Origin: Ignelater luminosus
Lineage: Eukaryota; Arthropoda; Insecta; Coleoptera; Elateridae
DNA: 64,000 nucleotides
Assembly (NCBI GenBank): GCA_011009095.1
Contig: VTPC01090540.1
Location: 1 to 64,000 of the forward strand
Direction of reading: 5' to 3'
Shown: positions 35,511 to 50,257 of the stretch, piece after piece
Layout: the number at the start of each line of letters is the position of its first letter
How positions within the stretch are numbered: the first letter of the stretch is position 1
The notes under the pieces: generated by a model
What the model saw: the letters and a program-made list of their open reading frames with translations, nothing else
What the model was told of the DNA's origin: nothing
The model's database searches: none
Made by a program: the position numbers and the translations under genes

Positions 35511-38500
35511 AGTCACAACAACATACAAGTAAATTTAAGCCTTCGAAGATGTCTAAAAGATATCAAAGTCGATGAAATGAGCTGTAAGTATTCCTTGTAG
35601 TTAAAATATTGCTATTTAGATGTTGATTGTTTTTTTTTTTATTTAAACTCTATTCTGGTATTTCAGATGTTTTAGTCTCGGAAAATGTTCATTTACTCAA
35701 AAATAAAAAAATAAGTAGAATTGTCTTTTGTTGCAAAAAAGCGTAAGTTACAGAAAATGTGAAGAAACTGACTAATAGGGTGTGAATAAATTGTTTCTTG
35801 CAATAGACGGAGCGGTATCGCTTTCCCTACGTCCCTGGACTAATAAACTTTGAAAGCCACCTAGAATATTAGCAAATCTTGTACTACACTCACATAAAAA
35901 ACTAGGTACTACCCGGGCGTTATTGAAACATTAAGGAAAAATCTAAAGCAAATTAAACTTTTAACACCCTGTACCTTGCTACTCTTCGCTAATGTAGAAT
36001 CTCCTGACAAAGCTTCCCGATTTAAATTTGGACCACTCTACGTATATTAAAAAAAAATTCATTTTAGTAAATCAATCCAAATGATTCATTGCACACTTTT
36101 GGGCGAAAAACAGTAAATTAGGGCAAAATCTTGTTCAGATGGATTCTTCCTACGAATTTGGTTTCTTTAATGTCAAAGATCATACTTATAAATTTGTAAG
36201 TACATAGTGAAGTCTGTAAGAATCAACAACTCCATTTTATTATTAATACAGTTTTACGTAAGTGCTTATTTTGATTATCAGTATAAATACATACTTTTGC
36301 CAAATAGGTACCTGCCCCTAACATCCCTTTTTACTGAAATCTTATTACTATTGATCTAAATACTTATTTACAAAACTGACAACATAAGCGTTTACTTATT
36401 TTTATTAATGCCACCCATTATTTGCAATCTGATATGATGTCATGGTTTTTTCAGTTTTAAGTAGCTCATTAGAGTACTAGTATTGCTTGCATTTGCTCCC
36501 ATCTGACTAGAAAAAAAAATGAGAAAAATGCTTTAAGGCGAAAGTTTCAAAATTGCTTCTGCGAATACCTATTGTTCACGCAATACCACGTTTTGGTTAA
36601 TATTTCAAGTCCAAGACAGTAAGGATTTTATCTATAATATTTTAGATTTATTTTTCTACTTATTTTTCTTCATTATTTGTCTTGGCAATTAATTTGATAG
36701 TTCCGATCAAATTACTACTATTAGAATTTATTTTGAGCAAGACCCAGGAAATAATAGGAAGGTGATATAGAGGCCTATACACTTATTAGCTGTTTGTTAG
36801 ATTTCTGAATGAATGGATTTGTTGCGGTAGTTAGTTGTTATTGCAGTTACAGTTAATGTTGCCTATTCCAGTTGCAATCAGTTCTGAAGTGCATTTAATC
36901 CAGTTGTCTATTTAAACTTTGTAAACTGTAAAAAACTGTAAGATTTGTTATCAGGCAATCTCAAGTGAAAGATACTATAAAATTAAAAGTAAACGGGACA
37001 AAACAAATATTCTATTTTTAAACTAAAATATTCAGGATTGTGGTATAGTCATAAAAATCTAAAAATAGAACAGCAACTGCTTGATAGATCGGATAGCGTA
37101 GCTGTAGAGTAAGTTTAGTTGAAAGTTAATGACTCTGAGACCAAAGTAATTTACAGGTTAACTAAGCTAGCGTTTTTATTCATTTGTTAATTTGACTTTA
37201 AAAATCCATTTCCAATATAAGTACGGATGCTACTTGTTTACATACTAAGCATACTACCGGTATTCTAACAAACATAAATTTGTTTTGTTTCATAAAAGAG
37301 CAAGAATAGAATTCTTGACAAAACTATTAAATTAAAAAAAAATTTTGACGACAATATTTTTCTTAACTTTCTTTTTGAGACTTTGGCATTGTTGATAAAT
37401 TCTGTGTTCCATATCGTCATTGGAAACAATAAGCACTGACAAATATTTACACAAATTGTAATCTAAAGAGATTTTTTATAGTTAGCCATAACAACACAAT
37501 TGAATTGGAACAACAATAGGATAAAAAATTATGAATTTTAATTAAAAATTAGTTAGACTAAAAAATAAAATTAATTAATTAAATTAACTTTTTCTATTCA
37601 TTTTTCAAACAGATGTTTTTAATAATTTAATAATATACAAAAATTAAAATATACATCGAGGTATATTAATTTTTTTCTGAGAAATAGAAACCTGAAAAAA
37701 CCTATTATACATAGTTGTAAGGAGATTGCATCTTAATCCACATGTATTTTCAGAATTCATCCTTACATTTACACCTTTCCACTGACAAATACTATAATAT
37801 TAAATTATGTCCCCTAATGAAGTATAGAAAGTTGTAACCATCTACACAATATAATCTCATCATACCATAAAATAGGATTAGCCCATATAAGCTCCTGGAC
37901 TAAAAATCTCTTTAGTAAAGTAAGTAATATAAATGCGCGAACAAACCTTTTTATACAAACGGAAACACTAATATCTTAGATCTTACATTTTAACGAGCCT
38001 GTAATTAATATCATATCCATATGTTAATCATCATAACTTTAATACACGTTTTGCCAGGAAAAGGTTTAAAGGAAAAAAACTGGTTAGTAATCTCGCTATT
38101 TGTGTTTGACTATCTAATATATTTTGTTTCTTTCTTTTTATTAACAGCTGTTAAAAAAATGTAATAAAAATAAGCGTTGTTTTTCAATTAAGTATGACAG
38201 AAATATTTAAAATAGTTTCTGATTTAATTTTGGACAATAAAACAATAACATCTTTCTCTCAATTTCTTAACGCAGATACGATAATTTAGGGCGGGATTAA
38301 GTCAGAATTATTTTAATTTCTGCATGATAGCATTATTACTTATCAGGGTTAAAAATACAATTAATTGTTATTTTTTAACAAAAGCAATTTACAATTAAGC
38401 GATAACGATAAATCAATAATTGTTATTTTATCTAGTCTGGTAATTTGCATCACTGTTAATTATTGTAAATGATTCATTCTTTTTTCTCTCTGTCTTATAA

Positions 38501-41500
38501 TAATTATAGTGTGATATGTATGCGTAATTAGTTTCATTAAAAATAAACTTTAGTCTTACACATGTATTTGTTGATTAATAGGGAATGATAACAGAAATAA
38601 ATTTAATAAGAATTAGTTGCTACGTATGCGTATTTTCCTCAGATTGTTCTAGCAATCCAAAATCAATTAATTTCAGAAAATTCACAACTTGCTCTCCAAA
38701 TTGGATAGAATGTAATTATACTTTTGGTCTACCTAACCTGAAGATAACACTATGGAACCTTTTTACTGTGAATAATACTCAGTGCTCTAGTATAGTTTTT
38801 CTAGATCTTTCTGCATCCGAAACCTCCTATATCAAAAGTGTACTGGTTTGTTGTGACTGTGTAAGTATCTTACTGTCAATACATGCTGGTTAGTTATATC
38901 GCTACATAGGAAATTAGGAAGTAATTATCTTCAAATAGGTAATTTCTCATCGAGTTTCATGCCCATAGGTATCTTCTTCGCAGTGTGTAGGGAGCATGGA
39001 ATTAATCCATACGTTCTCCAACATTAGTTCTTTTGGAACTATCCGAAACCACCCTTTTTGTCTTATTTTTGATATCTTCACCTTCAAAAATCCTAATCAC
39101 ATCTGTTGGTTAAAATTTCGAATTTTTTGGCAATATTTGGCAGAATTAGTATACTAATTAGTTTTCGAACGAATCATTATGATTTGAAAGTACACCTCAA
39201 GCAATTTCTCCTATTCGTGGTGCAAATGAATCTAAGTATATCGGATGCCACCTTTTTACTCGTATCACACTTATTGAGCTTCTTTCTTTCAATCAATGAT
39301 TTGCAACTTGATGAGTCATTTTCTGCATCAAAGTCCAATCGTAACATTTTTCCAACGTTTGTGTAAAACAAGTACCTTTTCATTGCTATGACTATTGATC
39401 TGTATACGAAATTACTCTAAAACCTGATTTGACTTGACTCTGTTAATCAGTACATACCTTGACACGAATTAAATAAAAATGATACGTAAAGCCAGCAATC
39501 ATTTTTTGAAGATGTTTGTGTCTGCTATTATCTGAGATCAAAAAACTCTTCTATAGTAGGCTCTTTAGACTCTAGACGTTAAATTTCAAACCACGACGCG
39601 ACGCCACATCTCTCAAAGGTTAGACAGTAAAACATATCTATTATTTATCTATTTGGAGATTAATTAATGCTGCTCACATGGTATTTTGATCGACGCTGTC
39701 GTTTAATAGAATAATATATAGGAATTTGGACTAAATTACTTATTCTTTCAGTTTTGATTTTTCTCTATTTATCAATACCTATGTAAATATTTCTATATCG
39801 CCGGGCTGATTCAGTGGTTACTAACTTGCAAAGCGAATTTCGTGACCTTTACCTACAAAATGGTATCTATTGTACCCTATGTTAATGTCTACAATCTAGA
39901 CATCCATTCTCTTGTTTTCCTTTTCCTCGTCACATTGATTTACTAGACTTGATGAATTTCTTTCACTAAATTAATATTCACTGTACTTCCTTAAATACTT
40001 TTCAAGTGAGTTGCAAACAGTTTAGTATGAACCCAAATTAAAATCCAATATACTATTCCTCAAAAACTATTCTAAAATTAATCATTGTGTAACTAATTAT
40101 TTGTGTCAGTTGCATGAGGGTAAAAAAGGATCAGAATAATTAAGCAAAAAATATTAAACAGCTGAAACACTTGTAGTTATCTGCTTCCTCCTATTAGTGG
40201 TAATCTTTAAAATTACAAAATTAAAATTATATAAAAAGTAATTTTAATTGGATACGACAGGAATTACCTACAGTTATAATTTTCTATCTCGAAATTCTCA
40301 TGTAGTAATAAAAGTTTATTATAACAAAGAAACAATTTGTTTGGAATTCAGTCAGTGTTGAATTATATTGTGGGAATTTTAAGTACTACACGTTTATCGG
40401 TATAAATGGTTTATTTGATATGGTATGAAATCTTTAATCATGATTAAATTACACATTACACTAGTTAAATTTAATCTGCCGATGGAAGAAGATTTATAAA
40501 TTGTAACAGTGGTAGATTTTGGCAAGATGAAACTTTAAAATTGTCTTTTCGTATAAAAGAAAGTTAGTAGAAACAATAATTGTTTTTTAAGCTTTTAGAG
40601 AGTAAGAATTAAGATTTCTTTATAAAGTAAGGAATGTCTGTAAATGTCATTATTATGTAATTCTCAGTTTACTTCTTTTCCTACTCGTTATTATACGTTA
40701 TACTTAAATATCTAAATAAGCAAAGAAAAAAAGTGTAAAAATAGCAACATGTCACTCTGCTAAATATAGGTTTGACAAAATTATAACTGAAAATAATAAA
40801 GAAAGAAAGTTAATGATATCTTGAGAAACGTCTAAGAACAAAATAAAAACCTCTGTTTAGATTTCTTATTTTTCTATTTTGATATCTCTGTTACATTTAA
40901 CACGTTTATCTCTTTTTTTCGATTTATTCTTTCTTATAAGTTTGTTTATCTGACAACATATAGAAAAATAAAGTAATGAATGACGTTACTGGCAAGCTTT
41001 TTTCAGATTTCTGCTTTCTCGAATACAATCTGATTCAAACTAAAAGCTATTTACAGAAATATTAGCTTCAACATTTTTGTAGTAATAATGTTTATATCAA
41101 CAGAATATCAAATAAAATCTAATTTACTGATTCACAATTATTGTGCTTATATCCTTGGATTGTTTCATCGAATACAGCTTTTGAGTTGATTTCTTAAGCA
41201 ATATTTGTCGTTGAAACCCTACTCGTATTTAGTTGTTGTTTTATAAAAATCGATACAACAAATATTGGCAAAAAAACCTGATTTAATAATTGATTTTTTT
41301 AAAGAAAATCTTATAAATCAGCCTATCTGTAGTATTACAGTATCCTAAATACCCAAATTCTATCATTGAGGCTCCATAATGTAAACAGTGATACCAATAC
41401 TTTTCCTTAAGTTTCTTGAGGGATGAGTGGTTATCTGAGAAAAATAGGATTCATGGAATAGTCTCTAATGTTGTTACATTAATAAAATAGAAGTTCAATA

Positions 41501-41625
41501 AACACATGAACAAATAAACTCCTGAAATGAAGATAGACAGCCAGAAGTTAGAAATGAAAATGAAGACAGTGAAGATCAAATTATTATTGAAACAGCAAAC
41601 ACAAGCAAAACCGTTTGTGATGTCC
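35511..41625. other. Long AT-rich non-coding stretch
   Basis: No gene or transposon was recognised. Openings at 38,585 (+), 39,106 (+) and 39,177 (-) show no family. A block near 39,800 (CTGATTCAGTGGTTA) resembles a tRNA-type A box, but no B box was found. Confidence 0.45.
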
Positions 41626-41629
41626 AAGT

Positions 41630-42427
41630 TTACTGTATACAAATTCTCAATGACGCTGCAGATTGGGCTGACAGATTCATTTTCCATTTCAACATATATT
41701 CCTTCAAAGTCCTCGACTGTAGGTGATACCTTACAGCCATTCTCTTTGATACAGAACGTGCTCTGACAAGTGAAGCGTTTTCAAATGCTTCTGGCTTCCC
41801 GAATTTCTTATAAACAGTCTTTTTCGCACCACTCACTTTCACTCTCAGTGCTGTTGTGTCGCGGGGCCCCTTTATCCTCTGTATTTTTCATCTTCAATTA
41901 ACACAAAAAAATCTTTCATTCACTAGGTAACTGATTTTCTATTCTCCTGTTTTTGTTCTATAAACCTTCTTATATTAATAGAATTCGTCCGCAGGAGGCT
42001 GCTGGTTTGGATCGCAAATGCAGAGGTAGTTTCTTGATCAATTTCGACAGCTGAAGGGCATATTGAAAAACGGCCCTCATCTTTTCAGAGAACCACACCA
42101 ACCACCCCTAGAAATCCTATTCTCCTCTGCACGCATGCATTTACCAACACGTTAAAAATAAATAATGTCTCTTTTTCTTTATTGTTTCAGTTTCCAATGC
42201 AGAGGAGGATGAGGAGGAGTTTTTCATGATGTGCTCAGCTACCTTTACATCAAGACATCTAAATTAATCGACCACAGCGCATTTTCCATTTACCAATTCA
42301 ATAATATTTGCTTCGTTCACACCACTGTTTTCGAAGCAACCCATCACATCCAACACAGTTCGACCGCGGTGACGTTCGTGTACTGTAACTTTCTGTTCTA
42401 GCACAAAATTCGAACGGGAGGCATTTT
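41630..42427 (-). other. Possible decayed gene in several short blocks
   Basis: Minus-strand blocks with protein-like composition follow each other. At about 42,424-42,272 one reads FVLEQKVTVHERHRGRTVLD then VMGCFENSGVNEANIIELVN and stops after AVVD. Near 42,095-41,985 another reads RFSICPSAVEIDQETTSAFA. Near 41,893-41,640 there are KNTEDKGAPRHNSTESESEW and CKVSPTVEDFEGIYVEMENE. They use different frames, with stops between. The first block is too short for a usual ORF threshold, yet its mix of residues is unlike chance AT-rich translation. No family was recognised; a decayed transposon gene or host pseudogene is possible. Confidence 0.35.
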
Positions 42428-42429
42428 AG

Positions 42430-45300
42430 TGCTAGAAACCTGGCACCTTTAGTGGCCAAATGAACTTTGATTTAACTTAAGTTTATTGGATTGGACTAAA
42501 CAAAATGAAGCTCAATCAAAATAATGCAATTTCGTTGATCTTGCTTCTACTAGCTTTAACGTCTACGACCTGTCTATAGCCGCCAACTACAGTCAGTTGT
42601 CTCCTTCTTGTGGAATAGAATTTGAAGTGCCTAAATCCGCTTAATCTTCAAATCCCCATATTTGCTTTTTAGAAAGGTTTTATTAGCTGACGAAGAATCC
42701 ACTTGTGTTGCTCCCTATTTCCACAAAACTGACATCTGATACTGAAGAGTTGGAGTTGACTTTAATGCTATGTGCTATTCTTTTTATGACCATGAGCAAA
42801 ACAAGGGGCAAAATAAAATCGTTTTAGCTTTTGCTCAGAGTTACATGCTGAACCAAAATATTTTTGACATTAAGCAGGATCACATCACATCATATCATGC
42901 ATTTAACTGGTAAATGGTAGGAAAGACGCTTAAAGAAAAGACACACCAGAGATCAATATTTGATAAACAAAATAAATAATTCCACAATAATGACAAACAG
43001 AGGAATTCTTTGGCCGGTTTTTCATCTTAATTGTAACAAGGGAAAGACGTCCATACTCCATACCGATCCGACCTTTGGCCTATCGAAACCATTTATAAGT
43101 AAACTAAAAGAATCAGAAATTGGAAAAGAGAATGTTCCAGTTTCATTGTTTTGTATCAAGTAAAACAAAAGTAGGATTTACCAAGTTTTAATTAATTCTT
43201 GGAAAAATAGTAAGAAAAATTGTTAAAAAGAAAGTCCAACTGAAAGATAAAGAAAGATTAGTTATTCCAGAGAATATCGTTTCTCTGAGAAATCCAAATA
43301 CGGCAAATTCTTTAAATAATTCTAAAAATAGTAATTATCATATCACGACGCCGCCGCGCCACCGATGACATCTTAAAAACTATTATCATCAATCTACCAT
43401 CAATCAAAATAATAAATAATAAAACCACACAGTATTAAACAAATTAAATAAACAAATACCAAAAAAACTAATTTTTTTGTTTACTGAAGTGAGTTTTACA
43501 TCAGGTAATGTTATTGCAAGGAATTTTAAATTAAGAAATTGCAATTTGTGGTGCCAATCACTCTTTAAAATTTTAATATTTTTATCACGATACAATTTTA
43601 ACAATTACTATAAGTTTAGTTAAATAGTTATTTCCACTTACTTCAAGTCGGAACCAAATCAAATATAATTCATACACAATATAAGTACACACCTACAAAA
43701 CCTTGAATCTTTTATTGCAAAGCTGATCAAATCAATGCTGTCATAAAAACTAACATTATTAATTCTTACCATATAATCATTTTTAATGGTCAAATAACAC
43801 AAAATGTAAATATGAAATAACAGTTTAATATTATTAAATGTATGATTCTGCAAAAAAGTGAGAAAATAGCAACATTTATAGGATTAATTTAATTATTTCC
43901 TGCGCTTTATGGCATTAATTTGCATTCATTTTAAAGTTTCTTTTTAGATTAGATTCTAAATAGCAATATAAAGTTTATAATGCCCGTAGAAGGCATTATA
44001 TTCTTCAGAAAAAAAGAGAACAATTAAGTACTTTTTACACTCTACGCGTTAGGTTTTAATGTAGATATAAACTAAATAATTAAACTATGTTTATTTAATT
44101 TGCATAAAAGATAAGATTTCTTAATAAAAAGTTTACCTTATTTAAATGCTTTTGCAAATATCACGTTAGTCGTCTTTAATTTACAACCTAAAACAGGCGA
44201 TGTGAATAGTAATACTTATAATTAATCTTTTTCAACAAGCAAGTTACATATATGAACTTGGGCATTTGCTATTAAATGGATAGTAGATAACATTACAAAG
44301 TAAGTTTCGTTTTTATTAACATATCAATTTAATAGCAAAAAGAAAAAAGAAATGAAATGAAAGAACAAGGTTTCACCATAAAAAGGTCTAATTCTCTAAT
44401 GAGTTCTAAAAAGTTCTATTTGCTTTTGGGCGAGATAGTTTCTTGGAAATATGTCATAACAATTAAGAAATCAACAGCTTATAAGTTAATTTCCAAAAAA
44501 AAAAACCTTGTAGAAAGGCTACCAAATCACGAATCTTCAAGTATACTTATGACGTAATTATTATTAAATTCTCAATAAATATAATATCCCCAACTTCTCA
44601 TTTAGAGCAATCCAAACATATCATGACGAGCAAGTTGGTTTGCTTTTCGAGTCGAAGTAAAACTCTATCGACAAAGACACAAAGCCAATTTCGTTTGGAC
44701 TCTGATCTCGTAATAATTAAGAGTTTCAAATATAGAAGACTTTAACAAGACAGATCGAGATGGAAAAAGCTTTTCGTTGTGTACCAACTTTATTAAGGCC
44801 GACGCAGAAGGCAGAAAATCTAAAATTTACTTTTGAAAAACCCAATAGTAGCAGTAAGGGCCTGTCGAAGACGGGACTTCACTATTTACTAATAAACAGT
44901 GCAAGTCAGTCATCCTTGGTGAGCTTCGGAGAGCAACAAAAACCTACTCAATGAATTTTCAAACTTTCAAATCTTAAATAGCGAAATTAAAAAGATTGGA
45001 AGATCTTTCTATTATCATGTATACGTATCAATCATAAATCTAGCGGTAGATATTCTATTATCCTGGTGTACAATACTAAGTTAAAAAAGTAGAGCTCGGC
45101 TTGTAAATATCACTATAACTGAACAACGACTTCAGATTTAGATGAAATGTTATGAAATGGGAAACAAAAAATTAAAACTGTAAGCCATAATAGAGACAGA
45201 AATCTTTCTCCTTGTTTTGTGTTCCATTTTTATCATAGTCTGCTCATCAGTCAGACGAATTCTACTAAAACCAAAGATTGCATAAGAGCCAAACATGCAA
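42430..45300. other. AT-rich DNA, no gene seen
   Basis: No recognisable coding sequence. Openings at 42,960, 44,357 and 44,760 show no domain. Confidence 0.45.
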
Positions 45301-45311
45301 CATGAGAGATA

Positions 45312-46195
45312 TTCAAGATCACCAAAAGAGTCAGGCAAGGATGCATTCTAAACCCTTTATTTTTCTCATGTAGAGAGATCCATGAAATTAGTGCCCTCCG
45401 TTGGCCATGAAAGAGAGAGAAATACAATTTGGTATATCCCATACACATATTGTAAAAATTGTTTGTCTTTCTCTTTCACGGCTAACCGAAATCACACATT
45501 TTATGGACCAGGGGTTACCAAGAACTGGAAGATGCAGCATAGAGAGATAGCAGAAATAAGCTAGGTGGACGATATGGTAATAACAGTCAAAGATGAAAAA
45601 GCACTGAACAGAAACCTACACATTTCCAAAACAGCGGGAAGCAAATGAAACATAAATATTAACCAAGACAAAGAGACCTTGATCATTAGTAAACATGCGA
45701 GACAGCACACAATACAGGTAGACAATGAAGAATGAAGAAATCCCTAAAGATATAAAGACACAAATCTTCAGTAAAGTAGCTACCACTATACTTTAGATCA
45801 GAATCTTGAACAGCTGCAGCAAAACAGAGTAGAAAGATTGAAGCGACAGAAATGAGATACCTGCGGCGCAAGTACACAAGAAATGAAACGTTTAGACCAA
45901 GACCAAAAACAAAATTTGTAGAATGTACGATAGAGGGAAGTCAGCTAAGATGGTATGGACACATAAAAAGAATGCGCGAAGAAAAAATAACCTCAAAAGC
46001 ATAGCACACAAAAACGAAAAGGAAAGAAAGACTAAGAAGAACTTAGAACAAATAAACAAAAACAGCAAGTGAAAAACTACAGATGATACAAGATAGGAAG
46101 ATATGAAAAGAAGAATTGGACGGACAAGAGACCCCCAAGAATACTCAATTCTACCAACAGCTTTACACCCGTAAAAGTAGACAAGCCGCAAGGAT
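45312..46195 (+). pseudogene. Non-LTR retrotransposon reverse transcriptase and tail, decayed
   Basis: KITKRVRQGCILNPLFF at about 45,312 is the reverse transcriptase block with (V/I)RQGC-L-P-LF. After a disrupted stretch, VDDMVITVKDEKALNRNLHI near 45,567 corresponds to the Y-(A/V)-DD catalytic block with its first residue lost, followed by NININQDKETLIISKHARQH. Further on, EGSQLRWYGHIKRMREEKIT near 45,932 and RKTKKNLEQ and the end RKSRQAARI match the C-terminal RWxGH and RGRPxxxW regions of endonuclease-reverse transcriptase LINEs. There are several stops and frameshifts. The 5' part (endonuclease) is absent, as with 5'-truncated insertions. The clade was not settled. Confidence 0.8.
45400..45487. 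repeat. Short inverted repeat inside the LINE relic
   Basis: GGCCATGAAAGAGAGAGAAA at about 45,402 pairs imperfectly with the inverse of the CTTTCTCTTTCACGGCTAACC block at about 45,467. It lies in the part of the LINE where reverse transcriptase homology is lost, so it may be a small insertion. Confidence 0.45.
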
Positions 46196-46199
46196 TAAG

Positions 46200-49100
46200 T
46201 TAGTAAGTAAGATTTTGTTTTATGAATTTTTTCTTATTGACTTTGTTTCATCAGAATTTTCAATATTCTGTAATCTGTCATCTTTAAATTTTGGTACTTG
46301 GCATACGATCGAGTCTCTCAAATGTTGTTTTTCCGTGTATAAGACTTCTGGGAGAGTTACAGCATGGGTACTTTCTGCTACAACTAACGACTAACGGTGA
46401 GCTATTTGAGTGCCCAAATAATGATTAATGTTCCACCAGCACGCGGAGCAGCATTTGAGCTTGTGCCATGCTTGAGGTAATACGTCTTTGCTGCTTTCGA
46501 AATATGAATAAATCAAAAACAAGAGATCAATAAGAATTAGAGTTGGCTTATATTAAATATTATGGCAGATCACGTATGCAGTTGTCTTTGAACTTTTGCT
46601 TAATTTTAAATAGCTACAAGAAATAAAACTGTAGATAATCTTCAGACGATTTTGAAGAAGAAACTTGCTATGGTTGAAGATAAAACTTCTTTTTGCAATC
46701 ATCAATGGTTTGATCAACTCCGTCATGTAAGAAAACAGTTACCTTAAAATAGTTAATGAACAAAATCTTACCAGCTGTGAGTACTGTTGAGCAGCGGAAG
46801 CCTATTTGTACAAGAACTAAAGAACCTTTACATTTCCAGATGATAAGGTAGTTTCCAAAAGAAATCTAGTGTTCGCAGTAATGCTGAAATCGTCGGGATT
46901 TCACATTTAATATAAGATTAGTAAAGTTTCAAGTTTTAACTGAAACATCGATTAACATTTCTGGCTTCTCAAGAATGAAACCCAAAATATGAATTCAGTT
47001 CTACCAAATCTAATTGCATTTTCTGGACAAGTTCTACTAATATTTACTCCACCAAAGACGTATTTAAATGCTAAGGTTTAATCAGAATTAACATTAATAT
47101 ACCCCGTGTCATCAGTAAAGCAAAACATGCATTATGTCTATGCAAAATTTAAAAAGGTCTAAAAGTCATTTCAATATTTTATATTCTCTCTCTACGTGTA
47201 TATCTGAATATCTCTTCTCATGATTGGATGCGATTGGTATTATTTAAGCTAGAGGTTACTCTAACATCACTATTATTTCTAACTAAAGCAACAGTCAACG
47301 CAGTTACTAACATAAGATTGGCGCTTAGGGATGTGTTAAACAATGAAGTTTTATTTTAGCAACCGACTGACTTGCAGAGATTCCCATTCATACACCATTT
47401 GCCACGGTTATCAAATTAAAATGTACATAAATTAAACAAAATCTATGTTTAAAACAAAACAATAAGAAATTACAATGTAGTAGGACTACAGCATTTTGTC
47501 AGTGTCATATTTAGAAAAATGTATTTCCTTAGTATCTCACAAGCTCTTTGTAAGTATAATTGTAATTATATTTAAAAAATATTATAAAATCTTTATTAAA
47601 CCAAAATTGTGATAATTTACATAATTAAGCAATTTATATAGAATAATCCCAAAGTTTTAGATAGTTATACCATAATGAAATTTTAACAATAATTAAAGAA
47701 TTTCCCATAATATTACTATGTTAGAATACTATAGAAATCAATTGCTGTAGAATACAGTATGCATCATGTCGTTAGACTCCTATAAAAATACAAATTTCCA
47801 AGATGCATTTGCATGTACTGAAAGATGTGCAGAAATGCAACACATTATATATGCAAAGAACATTCTATAAAAAGACTTAAGGGAACATGAAATATTTATA
47901 ATGCGCTTGTAAATTATTTACTAAATATTTATGGAGGAATATTTACACTATGTTTATAGGTTATTTGCGAAATATTTTTACCGTGTTTCTGTACTTCAGA
48001 GATACTAACTGAAAACTCTAAAAGGTATTTAAATAATTGGTTTGAATATATGGCTAAAACATGTTGGATATTATTGTTTAGGGACTTAATTATTTTTTCA
48101 AAATTGTTTCATTTCATCAAGTTAAATTGCGGTCATCACTAATCTAAGTAGAGGTAATAAATAAAGCTTAATAGGAAAAAACAATTATATAAATTATATT
48201 ATGAAAATATATTTTCTACATTAAACAGTTTTAAAGGCTTTTTAATTGTGTTGTATGAAAATAACCCATAAATTATATAAATACATTTTAGTAGAGGTGT
48301 GTCTAAAATTTGAACATAGCAATATTTTATTCAGATGCATTTATACCAAAATGACAGGTAAAAATTAGATAATCCAACAAAAAAAGTGGAAAAAATTTGT
48401 TTTATAATCTTTCTACTCAAGCAAATAACATTCTCTTTGATCAACTTAATCGATAAAATACGATATTTATAGCTTTTATTTGATTAAAAGGCATAATACA
48501 TGATATATATCTTCAATACACATTATAAAAATTTTATTACGCTCATTATCTGTCAAGTTCTGTGACAATATCTGCAAAGTCCAATTCAGTTTTAATAAAC
48601 GGTGCTAATCTCTCATTCTCAAGATCAAACATGAAATCTGCACTGCAAATATTTGCGTGGAACTGAGCAAAAGCAGTTCTGAATAAACAGAAACTCACAG
48701 TTCTGTAACAATTAAGAATTAATAGAAAACGCAAAGTCAGTATAGTTTCAAGCAGTTGCTAATGCTGAAATGTGTACCAATTAAAGATTCATTATCTAAA
48801 CTTTGTAAAGCAGAGTTAGTTTAGCAACTCCATAACGGGTTTCTTCCAAGATATTCAAGTTTTCACAGAAAATTGGTTAACTTACGTCCACATAATTTTA
48901 TGAAAAAATCTTTCTTACCTGAACATTGTACATAATAGTTGTAACGTATTTGCATTTGATAATCTTAAAACTGATTCTGGAGCCTGAACATCACGAGTTT
49001 TAACTACAAATAAAGGCTCTTTAAATTACTGCGTAGTCGTAAGTCAAAGTATACTAATCAAATAGAAGTTAAGTCCATTAGAAAATACACTGTAAACATT

Positions 49101-50255
49101 TCCAAAGTCTAACTTGTACAATGGGAAATAGATATAAAAAAAAACAACTTAAACTAAAAATCATTTATACCAGGAAACTATACCAAGTAATAGATTCACT
49201 TATAAGCTACTAAAAACGAACGCAACTGAAATGAAAATCTAAATAATTGCAAATAAATTAAAAACAAAAGAAAAGAATAATAAATTTTTATAATTTTGAA
49301 AAGATGAAGAACGTAAAACTAACAGAATTTTACGTTGAGAAAGTGGCTTACATCTTTTTTTGCATTGGAGTTTATGTAGTTCTCAGGCCCGACCCGTACC
49401 ACAGACTAATTTAATAGGGTTGGCTTTAGTAGATTTTGGGTTACTTAATACATATTTATTAAACAAACAATATAAAAAATTTATATAATACATTAGTTAA
49501 TTTCAGCAAAACAAAATTGGTGCTGCAAGAAGAAGAAAAAGAAGAATTTTACGAAAATGCCAAATCAATATTCACAATTTAATTTAGGGCTTTTATACAA
49601 ATTTGCCAAATTTGTTTTGTTGTATCTATTATTTAATATAAATTCCCGTTAGTCAATGCAATTATTGCTTATTATTGACCATTTTTGTAAAACACTTGAG
49701 CTTTTGTAATTAATATATAATAAATGCTATATTACTACACAGATGTCAAAGTGATTAACTTTTTACGTTTATTCACTGAGACTACCGTGCGTGCACTGCC
49801 AGGTTAGTAAAGTCCTTTTCGTCGATCATTGCACCAATTACTTCAAACGTCTCTCAAAGTTGTATTGGTGTATTTTACTGGTAGCATGTAATGATATGTC
49901 TAATGAAACCACTCTATTTTCTTTCAAGGAGAGGATAAAATCAAAACCATTGTTGGCCACCATAGGCGGTGTTTACTGAAGGACAAAGTACGATATTTTA
50001 TTCTTGGCTTCTCCTCAAAAACAACTAGGAAAAAGAAGAGCGCAAAGAACTATCAAGAACATTCCTGTTCTTTTGGGACTATCAAGTTTACTCCAGTCCG
50101 ATCAGTGCGAGACAGTTTAGAAAGTGACGACCTATGCAGTGCATAAAGAGTGGACGTTCGGTAAGTTGATATTTGAAGATTTTCAAGTTAAAATATTAAA
50201 AATTTATTACTTAACATCCTTTACAGATGGCGTGTATTGTTAATACAATAGTTCA
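46200..50255. other. AT-rich DNA, no clear gene
   Basis: Nothing was recognised with confidence. Minus-strand opening 48,546-48,734 (NICSADFMFDLENERLAPFI) and plus-strand opening 49,791-49,979 have mixed composition but no known domain. The stretch 50,030-50,165 is less AT-rich and ends in GTAAGT-like sequence, so an untranslated exon cannot be excluded. Confidence 0.4.
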
Positions 50256-50257
50256 AA

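Noticed and set aside
38585-38893. 102-codon opening on the plus strand
   Set aside because: No recognisable domain or splice context; such openings are expected by chance here.
39800-39860. SINE-like head (CTGATTCAGTGGTTA)
   Set aside because: No B box and no second copy in the window.
42070-42100. Second histone-hairpin-like sequence (GGCCCTCATCTTTTCAGAG)
   Set aside because: The two halves do not form the required six-base-pair stem with a four-base loop.
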